Counted from the first letter of the stretch, positions 48,294 to 57,081 are shown. The stretch is 64,000 nucleotides of DNA from SAR92 clade bacterium H921 (GCA_025153755.1 JAOALD010000001.1:1053432-1117431); one strand, 5' to 3'. Notes: generated by a model from the letters alone, not told the origin. Numbers and translations are program-made.

Positions 48294-49808
48294 ATGAGTG
48301 GACAAGCAAAGTTGGGGTTTTGGCAAATCTGGAATATGTGCTTTGGATTTATGGGTATTCAGTTTGGTTTTGCCTTGCAAAATGCCAATGTGAGTCGGAT
48401 ATTTCAGACTCTGGGTGCAGACTACAATAATATGACGCTACTCTGGGTGGCCGCGCCGATCACCGGTTTAGTTGTACAGCCGATTATTGGCTATATGAGT
48501 GACAATACCTGGGGCCGGCTAGGTCGTCGTCGCCCCTATTTTCTAGTCGGCGCTATTCTCGCCAGCTTGTCGCTGCTGATTTTGCCTAACTCTCCAACCC
48601 TTTGGATTGCCGCCGGTATGCTCTGGGTTCTAGATGCCTCTATCAATATTTCCATGGAGCCCTTTAGAGCGTTTGTCGGTGATATGTTACCGCCAAAACA
48701 GCGTTCGCTTGGCTATGCCATGCAGAGCTTTTTTATTGGGGTCGGCGCGGTCGTTGCCTCGGCATTGCCCTGGATGATGAGCAATTGGTTCGATATCAGT
48801 AATACTGCAGTAGCAGGCGAGATTCCTCTGTCGGTTAAATATGCCTTTTATGCTGGTGGCGCCATTTTTCTACTGGCGGTGCTGTGGACAGTCTATTCCA
48901 CTGAAGAGTATTCGCCGGAGCAATTAGCTGAATTTCAGCGCGCTGAAGATAAAGCATCCGGCCGGACTGTAGTGCTTGAATCACAGCGCTCTGCGCAGCA
49001 ATTTTATCGGGGAGGGGGTATCTGGCTGATCGCCGGCCTATTGCTCACTGCACTGATCTATCACAATATCAACAGCCTTGATCGCAATCTCTTTATCCTC
49101 ACCGCCGGACTGGCGCTGTTTGGTCTGTTGCAACTGCTAGCCGGAATTCTAGCAGCGGCAGGTCGTAATCAAAATGGCTTTTCTTATGTGATGATCGACC
49201 TGTTTAATATGCCGCGGCCCATGCAAAAACTCGCCGTGGTGCAGTTCTTTAGTTGGTTTCCTTTTTTTGCGATGTGGAGTTCGACCACTGCCGCAGTTAC
49301 CTCTTTTCACTATGCCACAGCTGATGCCAGCTCCGAGGCCTACAATATTGGCGCAGACTGGGTGGGGGTGTTATTCTCGACCTACAACCTGACCGCAGTG
49401 GTCGCCGCTATTAGTATTCCGATCATGACACGATTTTTGAGTCTACGAGCGGTGCACCTGATTAACCTATGGCTAGGTGGTATTGGCTTTATCTCATTTG
49501 TGCTGATTAAAGATCCACAATGGCTGTTGTTACCAATGATTGGTGTGGGTTTTGCCTGGGCGTCGATCCTCTCTGTACCCTATGCTCTGCTGTCCAATGT
49601 GCTGCCATTCAAGAAAATGGGCCTGTATATGGGAATTTTCAACTTTTTTATTGTGCTTCCGCAGATATTGGCAGCGAGCATCCTTGGATTCCTGATTAGT
49701 CGGTTTTTTGATGGTCAGCCAATCTATGCCTTGGTGATAGGTGGATGCAGTATGCTCGTGGCAGGTCTGTTTACATTGCGGGTAGATCAGCCGGTCACGG
49801 CGGAATAA
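48294..49808 (+). CDS. Sugar transporter of the MFS/GPH type (maltose/oligosaccharide:H+ symporter-like)
   Basis: 504 residues with about twelve membrane helices. It begins WQIWNMCFGFMGIQFGFALQNANVSRIFQ, the characteristic start of the MalT-like carriers of glycan loci, and has the conserved cytoplasmic loop GYMSDNTWGRLGRRRPYFL between helices 2 and 3. It should carry maltose or small oligosaccharides across the inner membrane for the cytoplasmic GH13 enzyme. Ribosome site TAGGA is 9 bp before the ATG. It ends 8 bp from the convergent regulator gene. Confidence 0.9.
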   Translation: MSGQAKLGFWQIWNMCFGFMGIQFGFALQNANVSRIFQTLGADYNNMTLLWVAAPITGLVVQPIIGYMSDNTWGRLGRRRPYFLVGAILASLSLLILPNSPTLWIAAGMLWVLDASINISMEPFRAFVGDMLPPKQRSLGYAMQSFFIGVGAVVASALPWMMSNWFDISNTAVAGEIPLSVKYAFYAGGAIFLLAVLWTVYSTEEYSPEQLAEFQRAEDKASGRTVVLESQRSAQQFYRGGGIWLIAGLLLTALIYHNINSLDRNLFILTAGLALFGLLQLLAGILAAAGRNQNGFSYVMIDLFNMPRPMQKLAVVQFFSWFPFFAMWSSTTAAVTSFHYATADASSEAYNIGADWVGVLFSTYNLTAVVAAISIPIMTRFLSLRAVHLINLWLGGIGFISFVLIKDPQWLLLPMIGVGFAWASILSVPYALLSNVLPFKKMGLYMGIFNFFIVLPQILAASILGFLISRFFDGQPIYALVIGGCSMLVAGLFTLRVDQPVTAE

Positions 49809-49816
49809 TCATTATC

Positions 49817-50851
49817 TTATTCAGAGGCACCGCAGGATTGGCGGATAATCAATGAGGGTTCAACCAGACTTGATTTGAGCTTCTCTCCATTAATCAAAGA
49901 AACAAGGTTTTTGACTAGTAACTGGCCTGATTTGCCAGTATCTTGGTGAATAGTCGTCAACGGGGGGTTAATGTAAGACGCGGTGATAATATCATCAAAG
50001 CCGACCACTGCAATGTCTTGGGGAACTCGTTTGCCTGACTTATTAAGTGCCTTGATCGCGCCAATCGCCATCAAATCACTAGCGGCGAAAATAGCGCTAA
50101 ATTCAGTCTGTTTGTCCAGTAGCGTCATAGTTGCGGTATAACCTGAGGACTCAAGATTACTGGAGAACTGAAGTAGAGAAGCGTCCAGTTTGAGATCCTG
50201 TTCTAGTAGTGCTTTTTCATGGCCTTGATAGCGCAGTAAATATTCTGGGCAGTGATGATTTGCTTCACCAATAAAAGCAATCGATCGATGGCCCATATTC
50301 AGCAGATGTTGGGTCGCGAGATAGCCTCCGTAGAAATTGTCGCAACCCAACGAATGACCTGCTTGCCCGTCGACAATTGGCCCCCAGATAATAAAATGAG
50401 CTTCCGATTCCGCCAATTTCTGTAGTTTTTCTTGATAGCTAATATAATCCCCATAGCCCAGCAGAATGATTCCGTCAGCGCGATGTGAGAGTTCATACTC
50501 ACTATGCCAGTCTTCTGATAGCTGCTGAAATGATACCAGTAAATCATAACCTTCAAGTGCTGCGGAACGTGTGATGCTGCCGAGCATAGAGAGAAAAAAT
50601 GGATTGATCTGCGAGTCGTCGAGAGTAGGGTCCTCAAATATTAGCAGAGCTAAGGTCTTGGTGGTTTTTGTGCGTAAATTGGCTGCATTACGATCGACTT
50701 TGTAGTTGACCTGTTTGGCTATTTTCTGGACTTTTTTGCGTGTCTCCTCACTGACAAGCGGACTGTTCCGTAACGCTCGCGATACGGTCGGTTGGGAGAC
50801 ACCTGCTAGATAGGCAATATCGAACGATGTATGTGGGCCTTCTTTGTTCAA
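49817..50851 (-). CDS. LacI-family transcriptional regulator of the glycan locus
   Basis: 344 residues from the TTG at 50849-50851, favoured because GAGGT lies 7 bp upstream and it brings the helix-turn-helix close to the N-terminus; the frame is open to an ATG at 50947, but that has no ribosome site. The HTH is TSFDIAYLAGVSQPTVSRALRNSPLVSEETRKKV (about 7-40). The sugar-binding domain follows with FAASDLMAIGAIKALNKSGKRVPQDIAVVGFDD. It probably binds the repeated word GCATAC-TATTCATT. Convergent with the transporter gene. Confidence 0.88.
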   Translation of the reverse strand: MNKEGPHTSFDIAYLAGVSQPTVSRALRNSPLVSEETRKKVQKIAKQVNYKVDRNAANLRTKTTKTLALLIFEDPTLDDSQINPFFLSMLGSITRSAALEGYDLLVSFQQLSEDWHSEYELSHRADGIILLGYGDYISYQEKLQKLAESEAHFIIWGPIVDGQAGHSLGCDNFYGGYLATQHLLNMGHRSIAFIGEANHHCPEYLLRYQGHEKALLEQDLKLDASLLQFSSNLESSGYTATMTLLDKQTEFSAIFAASDLMAIGAIKALNKSGKRVPQDIAVVGFDDIITASYINPPLTTIHQDTGKSGQLLVKNLVSLINGEKLKSSLVEPSLIIRQSCGASE

Positions 50852-51083
50852 TATATCGACCTCATTGTTAAGTTTGGGACTAGCGTGAAGATCGACTAGT
50901 TCACAAAATATTTGGAAAAGATTACACCTAAATGCATATGCGCGCAATCAATCTATTGGCTGTTATTCAGGCCGACCAATGCTCGTGAATAGAGAGTATT
51001 AGATATACATTTACGGCAGATCTGTGTGGTAATGTAATGCCTCACAACTTGGAGTAGTTGAGATTTAAGGGGAATTAGATGAA

Positions 51084-51215
51084 TTACAGGATAAAAATTA
51101 CCTCAACAATCACTGCTAAAATTAACATCTCGAAAGCATCTACTGTGATCTGCATTTGCCAATTAAGCGCCTTACGAGAACCTTCATAAATCACATCGTT
51201 TAAGCTGTTTTTCAT
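51084..51215 (-). CDS. Possible 43-residue single-pass membrane protein
   Basis: Starts MKNSLNDVIYEGSRKALNWQ and ends in a hydrophobic stretch (about 27-43, AFEMLILAVIVEVIFIL). AGGCGG lies 8-13 bp before the ATG. Composition, with a polar half followed by one membrane helix, resembles real small membrane proteins, but no relatives could be checked. A 36-codon frame on the plus strand (51079-51189) covers the same DNA and is the alternative. Confidence 0.35.
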   Translation of the reverse strand: MKNSLNDVIYEGSRKALNWQMQITVDAFEMLILAVIVEVIFIL

Positions 51216-51240
51216 ACAAAATACCGCCTAGTGTAGTGCT

Positions 51241-51429
51241 TTGCCCCTGTGTCAGACGAATAAACTGGCGTCTAATCTCGAGAATACAGCAGATGAGTCA
51301 GGCTTGCAGGTCACTAAGGTCGACAGCTCCTGCTTAGAATACGGTTATGAACTGGTGGTCATTGCAGATGGTGTTTGGAAGAGCCTAGAATTCAGCACTA
51401 AGAGTGGAACGAGTAGCTGTCTAGAATAG
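51241..51429 (+). CDS. Hypothetical 62-codon frame
   Basis: TTG start without a clear ribosome site. The translation has a plausible C-terminal part (LQVTKVDSSCLEYGYELVV ... SSCLE) with two cysteines far apart. No family is recognised. It could be the fragment of a larger, frameshifted gene. Confidence 0.2.
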   Translation: MPLCQTNKLASNLENTADESGLQVTKVDSSCLEYGYELVVIADGVWKSLEFSTKSGTSSCLE

Positions 51430-51475
51430 CATCGTTAGCTGTACCTGATTGGCATAATAGAAGAAAATCGAAAGA

Positions 51476-51708
51476 ATGTTAAAGCCATTATTTTTCTGAT
51501 CGGAATCTGCCTCTATTCTAACCTTGGTTGGGGTAGCTGTATTGGCGACTGTAATAAAGGGAAAGGGACTTATATATGCCCTTTTTTAGTCAAACCCTTG
51601 AGCGACAGATTTGTATGTAAAGAGCAAGATTCACAAATTAGGCCTGAGGCAGAATTTGAACGAGACGCGCAGCTACGTATCCCTCAGGGCGTTATCAATA
51701 AAATTTAG
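51476..51708 (+). pseudogene. Small Cys-rich secreted protein gene, frameshifted in a T run
   Basis: From the ATG at 51476 the frame reads MLKPLFF and stops. If the T run at 51491-51495 had six T instead of five, translation would go on as MLKPLFFLIGICLYSNLGWG and stay open to 51708, giving about 76 residues with a clean signal peptide and four later cysteines (GSCIGDC, TYICPF, RFVCKE). The downstream frame is open without any normal start codon, which supports a broken or miscalled gene. No family recognised. Confidence 0.35.
51562..51587 (+). terminator. Weak hairpin with T run
   Basis: AAAGGG (51562-51567) and CCCTTT (51579-51584) with T to 51587. It lies inside the possible frameshifted gene at 51476-51708, so it may be chance. 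Confidence 0.25.
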
Positions 51709-51757
51709 ATTGTTAACAATTAAATTCCCTCATCTAAAAAATTTTAAACTATACAAA

Positions 51758-51997
51758 TCAATTAGTTATAGGTACCTGAGGCGCAGCCTTTCTTGATTTT
51801 TGCGGCCTATTTTTTGCATCCGCCCGCAGTTGTTCAGCTACTATATTGATCTGTAACAAATCTTCAGCATATAAGTCACGGTCATCTGAAAAACTGCTGA
51901 TGGAAGAATGGTTATTTGTTTTACTACGCCATAAATACAAACCCTTGTATTGGTCCAAAGCCATTAAGTACAACGTAAAATCAACCTGTTTTGACAT
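51758..51997 (-). CDS. Hypothetical 79-residue protein
   Basis: Starts MSKQVDFTLYLMALDQYKGL; the middle is polar (KTNNHSSISSFSDDRDLY) and the C-terminus basic and Pro-rich. No membrane segment. The start lies only 3-15 bp from the divergent DUF2452 start, leaving no room for two separate promoters, and there is no strong ribosome site. It may be a chance frame. Confidence 0.25.
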   Translation of the reverse strand: MSKQVDFTLYLMALDQYKGLYLWRSKTNNHSSISSFSDDRDLYAEDLLQINIVAEQLRADAKNRPQKSRKAAPQVPITN

Positions 51998-52012
51998 ATC
52001 TTGGTGACCACG

Positions 52013-52375
52013 ATGGCCGGCGTAAATAAAGCTTTATTACCCTATGGAACAACCTCTAGCGCCCCAGCGATAGTGTTACCCGATACAGCTCTATTCCTTT
52101 CTGAGCGTGGATCATTGACTAAGAACTATTTCGAAAATGCCGTCGAGCAATTGAATCGGCAATATGATGCAATTCGTAACCTGGCCGAGTTAAATGAAAT
52201 GGCTTTCGGCGCCTCCTATAACTTCGTTCCTCGGGTTGGGCAAACCTACCATTTATATCGAAAACCTGACGGCCAGTATCTGCTAAGCATGATTGAGAAC
52301 TGGTCGGCCTATGAATTTGTAGTGTCCTTAGAATTTACTGCTGACAGTGTTTGGAAGGATATTGCTTCTTTATAG
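52013..52375 (+). CDS. DUF2452 family protein
   Basis: 120 residues from the ATG at 52013 (a GTG at 52004 and TTG at 52001 are also possible; none has a good ribosome site). The family pattern is clear: LLPYGTTSSAPAIVLPDTALF, then ASYNFVPRVGQTYHLYRKPDGQYLLSMIE. No signal peptide or membrane segment. The function of DUF2452 is unknown. It precedes the H-NOX-like gene by 170 bp. Confidence 0.75.
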   Translation: MAGVNKALLPYGTTSSAPAIVLPDTALFLSERGSLTKNYFENAVEQLNRQYDAIRNLAELNEMAFGASYNFVPRVGQTYHLYRKPDGQYLLSMIENWSAYEFVVSLEFTADSVWKDIASL

Positions 52376-52544
52376 ATTCTCGACCCTCTTTTGTTCTAAA
52401 GGTCTCACGGGCCGGAAAAATTGTTGAGTACTTGGCTTTTAATGGAGCTCGTTACGCCTTAACCTAGAAATATACAAACACTCTTAGTTAGATTCAGGTA
52501 CTGTTGTGCATAAGAGGGGCGGCCAACATATAGAGGTACTCGCT

Positions 52545-53117
52545 ATGAAAGGAATATTGATTGCCGAATTTATAGACTTAATGGAAGCTGAATTTGGTGC
52601 TGATATGGTTGATACTGTGCTGGAGGAAGTGAAACCAGCCAGTGGTGGAGTTTACACGAGCATGGGCACATATGACCATGCTGAACTGGTCGCGATCCTT
52701 ATGGCATTGAGCAGACACAGCAAAGTACCATTAGCCAATCTTAATAAAACGTTCGGCATGTATTATTTCCCCGAGTTTATAGCGTCCCATCCGGACTTAT
52801 TTGATAGCCATAACTCATCATTGGCATTACTAGAAAATATTGAGTGGCTTATTCAGTGGGAAGCACAACGGCTATACCCCAGCGCAATACCCCCCAAGGT
52901 TGTTTGCAACCGCACAAGCCCTACCAGTTTGGAATTGTTTCATGAAGGTCCCAAGTGCCTTGGTGATGTGGCTGAAGGGCTTATACATGGTTGCGCATTC
53001 CACTACGGCGAAAAAATTATGGTGCGCAGGGAATCTTTGAATGAGAGTAGCGGCCCTGGTGAGTGGTTTTTACTGACATTGGATAGGACGTCAGTAACGT
53101 TAAAAGCGCGCCATTAG
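52545..53117 (+). CDS. H-NOX-like (heme-NO-binding fold) protein lacking the heme residues
   Basis: 190 residues from the ATG at 52545, with AGAGGT 8 bp upstream. The N-terminus MKGILIAEFIDLMEAEFG, the TSMGTYDHAEL segment, GMYYFPEF and the RLYPSAIPPKV region follow the H-NOX family from end to end. However, the proximal heme histidine (family pattern H-x-E-V-x-K-LYP) is Gln104, and the Y-x-S-x-R motif that holds the heme propionates reads H133-E-G-P-K137. All the main heme contacts are thus replaced, and heme or NO binding is doubtful. No kinase or cyclase partner is next to it. Its stop overlaps the convergent hydrolase gene by 18 bp. Confidence 0.8.
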   Translation: MKGILIAEFIDLMEAEFGADMVDTVLEEVKPASGGVYTSMGTYDHAELVAILMALSRHSKVPLANLNKTFGMYYFPEFIASHPDLFDSHNSSLALLENIEWLIQWEAQRLYPSAIPPKVVCNRTSPTSLELFHEGPKCLGDVAEGLIHGCAFHYGEKIMVRRESLNESSGPGEWFLLTLDRTSVTLKARH

Positions 53118-54041
53118 CCATTTTAGGATATCAGCATAGACCTCATTTCGATTAGTCTCGTTAATCATTTCATGACGGCCATTAGTATATAGTTTTAACT
53201 CGATGTTCTGGACTCCAGCCTGCTGTAGCGCCTGTTTAAGCTTTTTAACTCCTTTTCCCTGCCTGCCAACTGGATCAAGCTCGCCGGCGAAAAGATAGAT
53301 GGGAAGTTCACTGTCGATTGTTGCTAAAGCCTTTGATGTAAATAAATGTGCAAGGCCGCTAAGAAAGTCAAACCATGACTGGGTTGTTATCGCACCTCCA
53401 CACATCGGGTCTGAAATGTAGGTGTCGACCTGCTCATGGTCCCGCGACAACCAATCTTTTTCAGTGCGATTAGGAGTAAATGCGCGGTTAAATGCACCAA
53501 AGGATAGAGTTTCTAAAAGATTGCTAATACTGCGCCGTCCTACTCTAAGACGTTCTATTTTTGCTAAACCTGCTACTACTTTAAAAACACTAGGCGAATC
53601 ATAATTAGAGCCGGACAGGATCAATCCTTTTAGACGTCTATCAGTCAATTGCTTTGTATAGCGCTGGCAGCAGTGTGTGGCCATAAACGAGCCCATACTG
53701 TGCCCGAGAATGACCAATGGCAAGTCAGATTCATTAGCTACACTGTCAATCAATTGCCACTGATCATCGACCATCTGATTCCACCCGTTGTGATCGGCAA
53801 AATGATAGAGACTGTCGGCTGCGGTACCAGTTAGCCCGTGACCACGATGGTCACCAGCGGTGACCATAATGCCCTGTTGGTTAAGGAATTCGGCCAGATC
53901 AGCATAACGCGCGCTATGTTCGGCCATTCCATGCATGATATGCAGCCATCCTTTAGGTCTCTTTGGGGACCATTTATAATAGTAATGCTCACCTGGATCG
54001 CCACTTGCAAATACCAGTACTTTTTGTTGTCCAATGGCCAT
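53100..54041 (-). CDS. Alpha/beta hydrolase, monoacylglycerol-lipase / lysophospholipase type
   Basis: 313 residues from the ATG at 54039-54041, with GGGAGAG about 10 bp upstream; the frame is open eight codons further. Hydrolase landmarks: oxyanion region HIMHGMAEHSARY, GDHRGHGLTG, nucleophile elbow LVILGHSMGSFMA, the acid in LFAGELDPVG, and the final His in YTNGRHEMINE. This is the PldB/monoglyceride lipase family. No signal peptide. With alkB nearby it may serve lipid use, though that is inference. Confidence 0.88.
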   Translation of the reverse strand: MAIGQQKVLVFASGDPGEHYYYKWSPKRPKGWLHIMHGMAEHSARYADLAEFLNQQGIMVTAGDHRGHGLTGTAADSLYHFADHNGWNQMVDDQWQLIDSVANESDLPLVILGHSMGSFMATHCCQRYTKQLTDRRLKGLILSGSNYDSPSVFKVVAGLAKIERLRVGRRSISNLLETLSFGAFNRAFTPNRTEKDWLSRDHEQVDTYISDPMCGGAITTQSWFDFLSGLAHLFTSKALATIDSELPIYLFAGELDPVGRQGKGVKKLKQALQQAGVQNIELKLYTNGRHEMINETNRNEVYADILKWLMARF

Positions 54042-54234
54042 TTTGGTTGCTCTCCCTAAATTCAATGTCTATGTGCAGCAATACTTTTAACTAAATCTTT
54101 CGAGTTCGAATACTAGCATGTTAAGCTCTTATTTTATGTCTGTTGCCGGTCTTTTTAACTCGCTATGTTAGTGCTAGAAAGCTGCATGTCTATGTTATGC
54201 TGACGGGCAAGTATCATGATCTTGTAGTGCTCTT

Positions 54235-55668
54235 ATGAATATCACCCTTGCTGTAATCTTTTTAGTTATTGGTCTGTTATTGCCCTTTAAATCGCTTTTT
54301 TCTGTATTAGCGAATTGGCTGCTGTCGCTAAGAGATTGGCGCGCCCTAGCTATTCTCGACTTTATTATTGCAGTACCTCTCATTATTTGGAGTGCGGGTA
54401 CTTCTAACTGGTATTACTACACTGTCTGGATTGCGATATTCACTATTGGTCTGGTGACTCTGCTCGAAGGCATCTATCTAATGCTAACTGATAGTTTGGT
54501 TTATAAAAGCCACTTACAATTTTTTATGAAATATTATTACGCCATTGCTATACCTATGGCGATACTGATTATCGGTCTGTCGGCATTCATTCTGGGGCGC
54601 GCCTATATTGGCCCCATTGTCGAAATTTCTAGCTGTGAAACAGGTCAACATCTATCATTCTCCTGTGCGGTTAATAACCCAGAAGATCTTGTGGTTACGC
54701 CAGATAATCAATTTATTATTGTCTCAGAATTTGGGAGCTTAAAACCTTTAAATGAGACCGGCGCTGGCAGTTTAGCGCTATTAAAAATAGATACTAAGCG
54801 CCGAGTTCCATTACCTATTATTTACTCTGATAATATTTGGGGTGACGGCCGCTGCGAGAAAAATGCGGATAGTCCCTTTGGTCCCCATGGTCTTGATTTA
54901 GTCACTCGCGACGATGGCCGACACCAGCTAGCAGTTATTAATCATATGGAACATGAGTCCGTTGAGATTTTTGAATTGTTAGCCCTCGAACAGGAATCTG
55001 ACGTGGGAACTGAGAATGTTGAGCGTGTCAATCAATGGGGATTGGTGTGGCGTGGCTGCGCTGTGGCTCCTCGGAAAAACTTTATTAATGATCTAAGTCT
55101 CCTTGCAGATGGCAGTTTTTTTGTTTCTCATATGTACGATAAGGACTTTTCGATAAATGACTTTTTGACCACTGCAATTACCGGGCAGGATACAGGCTAT
55201 GTTATGCACTGGGATCAACAAAACGGATTTAGTGAGGTAACAGGCACGAAGGGCGCACAACCGAATGGTATTGCCTATGATGAAGAGCAAGGCTTCCTGT
55301 ATATATCTTTTAACTTGTCTGACAAGGTGGCACTGATCGATCTAGAAAGTGCTGAAACGCTTCATTCATTTTCTCTTAATGCGCCGGATAATCTAGTATT
55401 AAAGGATGGATCCCTATGGGTTACCAATCTAGATCATGAGACTCTAGATGTACTTAGCTGCGAAGATAAGAGTCCCTGCGCATTACCGTTTACGGTGACT
55501 GAGCTTGATGCCACTACTTTAGAAAAACTCAATAGTTGGTCGTTTAGTGCTGAGCCCTTTGGCTTGCCATCTGTGGCGTTACCACTTGGCACCGAGGTGT
55601 TGATTGGCAGTTTTCGCTCTGATCGGTTGGCCTTTTTTAACATTGATGCCGAAACTACTTACGAGTAA
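54235..55668 (+). CDS. Membrane-anchored paraoxonase/arylesterase-like beta-propeller
   Basis: 477 residues. The first 120 hold about four membrane helices (near 2-22, 36-56, 61-82, 98-118). The rest is a propeller of the PON/SMP-30 kind with calcium-site-like segments: NPEDLVVTPDNQFIIVSEFG, FGPHGLDLVTR followed by LAVINHMEHESVEIFEL (compare the PHG...VVNH..S.VE.F pattern of paraoxonases), INDLSLLADGSFFVSH, and PNGIAYDEEQGFLYIS. It could hydrolyse lactones or esters at the cell surface. Fusion to a four-helix membrane domain is unusual. The gene has no ribosome site that stands out. Confidence 0.7.
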   Translation: MNITLAVIFLVIGLLLPFKSLFSVLANWLLSLRDWRALAILDFIIAVPLIIWSAGTSNWYYYTVWIAIFTIGLVTLLEGIYLMLTDSLVYKSHLQFFMKYYYAIAIPMAILIIGLSAFILGRAYIGPIVEISSCETGQHLSFSCAVNNPEDLVVTPDNQFIIVSEFGSLKPLNETGAGSLALLKIDTKRRVPLPIIYSDNIWGDGRCEKNADSPFGPHGLDLVTRDDGRHQLAVINHMEHESVEIFELLALEQESDVGTENVERVNQWGLVWRGCAVAPRKNFINDLSLLADGSFFVSHMYDKDFSINDFLTTAITGQDTGYVMHWDQQNGFSEVTGTKGAQPNGIAYDEEQGFLYISFNLSDKVALIDLESAETLHSFSLNAPDNLVLKDGSLWVTNLDHETLDVLSCEDKSPCALPFTVTELDATTLEKLNSWSFSAEPFGLPSVALPLGTEVLIGSFRSDRLAFFNIDAETTYE

Positions 55669-55823
55669 CCAATGTTGAAATTTTTCAATATAGATAGTTT
55701 TCTCATGCAGTCAGTAAATGGCTCTGGCGCAAGGGAGCATATCGGGCATTAAAAGTTAGTTAGCGTTTGGCAGAATCACCTTGATAGGAGAGCCAAAGTT
55801 AACAGAGCCAAGGTTAAGGTAGT

Positions 55824-55849
55824 AAAAAAGGCGACTCATATGAGCCGCC
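55824..55849 (-). terminator. Terminator of alkB
   Basis: Read on the minus strand, GGCGGCTCAT pairs with ATGAGTCGCC (one G-T pair, near-perfect palindrome at 55830-55849) and is followed by six T (55824-55829), 38 bp past the alkB stop. Confidence 0.85.
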
Positions 55850-55887
55850 GTTGTGATCGAGCAATCATCATCTAAACTAGCGCTCTA

Positions 55888-57081
55888 TTACTGAGGCATC
55901 GTTTGGCCCTGGCCGAAGCGCGCATAGGTTGCAGCTAACTTAGAGGGTAGAATATTTACTTTACTAAGATCACCCTTAATATGTGGCAGTTCTAACAAGC
56001 GCTGGTCCATAACTTTAAACCATAGCCAAGGAATATAGGCAATTAGGTACATGCCATAATAGCCATTTGGCAACTCAGGGATATCGTCAAAGTTACGCAG
56101 ACTCTGATACCGTCTAATAGGGTTGGCATGGTGGTCTGAATGACGCTCTATATGGAACAGTGCCAAATTGCTAACAATATAGTTGGCGTTCCATGAATGA
56201 TGCGGCTGGCAGCGCTCATAGCGACCGTTTTCATTTTTCTGGCGAAGCAGACCATAGTGTTCTATATAGTTGGCCGAGGTGAGCTGAAACCAGGCCCATA
56301 TGTTATGTACGGCTAAAAAAGGCAGCATAATCCATCCAAACATGTAAACAAGGGTGCCCTGAAGAACAGCGGTAAGCAGGTAAGACTGCAAAATATCATT
56401 GTGCACCGACCAGGTGGCTTTGCCCTGTTTATTGAGTCGAGTTTTTTCGAGATTCCAGCCACGTGTAAAGGTTCCGGGGATTTCCCGTAAAGCGAAAGCA
56501 TAAATCGACTCTCCCAGTTTTGCGCTGGCGGGGTCATCTGGCGTTGCAACTAACACATGGTGCCCGCGGTTATGCTCAACGCAGAAGTGGCCATAGGCTG
56601 GAATAGCGAGGGTTATCTTTGCTAGTAACTGTTCGATGTTAGTCAATTTGTGGCCTAGTTCATGGGCAGTATTGATACCCAGGCCACTGTAGCTACCAGC
56701 AGTAATAGCCATAACCAGAACCGCCCATGGGCTAAGATCATTGGTACCCACGGCATAGGCCATAACTCCCAGGACAATAAAGTGAAAGGGTACGGTGATC
56801 ATAGTCAAAATGCGGTAGTAATTATCAGCTTCGAGTTGCGGTACTAGCTCTTCGGGCGGATTGTTTTCATCTCTGCCAACTAAAAAATCTAAAATGGGCA
56901 TAATTAGATAGCCAAACACCAGCGGGATACCAAGTGCCCACTCGACGCCGGTTTGATAAAAAATTGCCACACCTGTTAATGGAAATGCAGGCATGAGCAC
57001 TGACATTAGCCAGAGGTAGCGCTTCTTGTCAGTGTAGGTGATAAGACCTTTTTCTGGATGTTGCAGTGAATAAGTCGCCAT
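55888..57081 (-). CDS. alkB: Alkane 1-monooxygenase AlkB
   Basis: Membrane di-iron enzyme that hydroxylates the terminal methyl of alkanes. The 397 residues have about six membrane helices and all the histidine boxes: HELGH (140-144), EHNRGHH (169-175), NYIEHYGL (271-278) and RHSDHH (313-318). The NYxEHYGL box is the signature that separates AlkB from fatty-acid desaturases. No rubredoxin is fused or encoded next to it, so electron carriers come from elsewhere. A divergent AraC-type gene with three repeats between the two suggests specific control. Confidence 0.94.
   Translation of the reverse strand: MATYSLQHPEKGLITYTDKKRYLWLMSVLMPAFPLTGVAIFYQTGVEWALGIPLVFGYLIMPILDFLVGRDENNPPEELVPQLEADNYYRILTMITVPFHFIVLGVMAYAVGTNDLSPWAVLVMAITAGSYSGLGINTAHELGHKLTNIEQLLAKITLAIPAYGHFCVEHNRGHHVLVATPDDPASAKLGESIYAFALREIPGTFTRGWNLEKTRLNKQGKATWSVHNDILQSYLLTAVLQGTLVYMFGWIMLPFLAVHNIWAWFQLTSANYIEHYGLLRQKNENGRYERCQPHHSWNANYIVSNLALFHIERHSDHHANPIRRYQSLRNFDDIPELPNGYYGMYLIAYIPWLWFKVMDQRLLELPHIKGDLSKVNILPSKLAATYARFGQGQTMPQ

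Larger units (their letters stand above)
50852..52000. other. Sparse accessory region between the LacI gene and DUF2452
   Basis: About 1.15 kb with only small frames, listed separately where anything supports them. AT content is higher than in the flanks, and no mobile-element end, tRNA or conserved gene was recognised. Confidence 0.5.
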
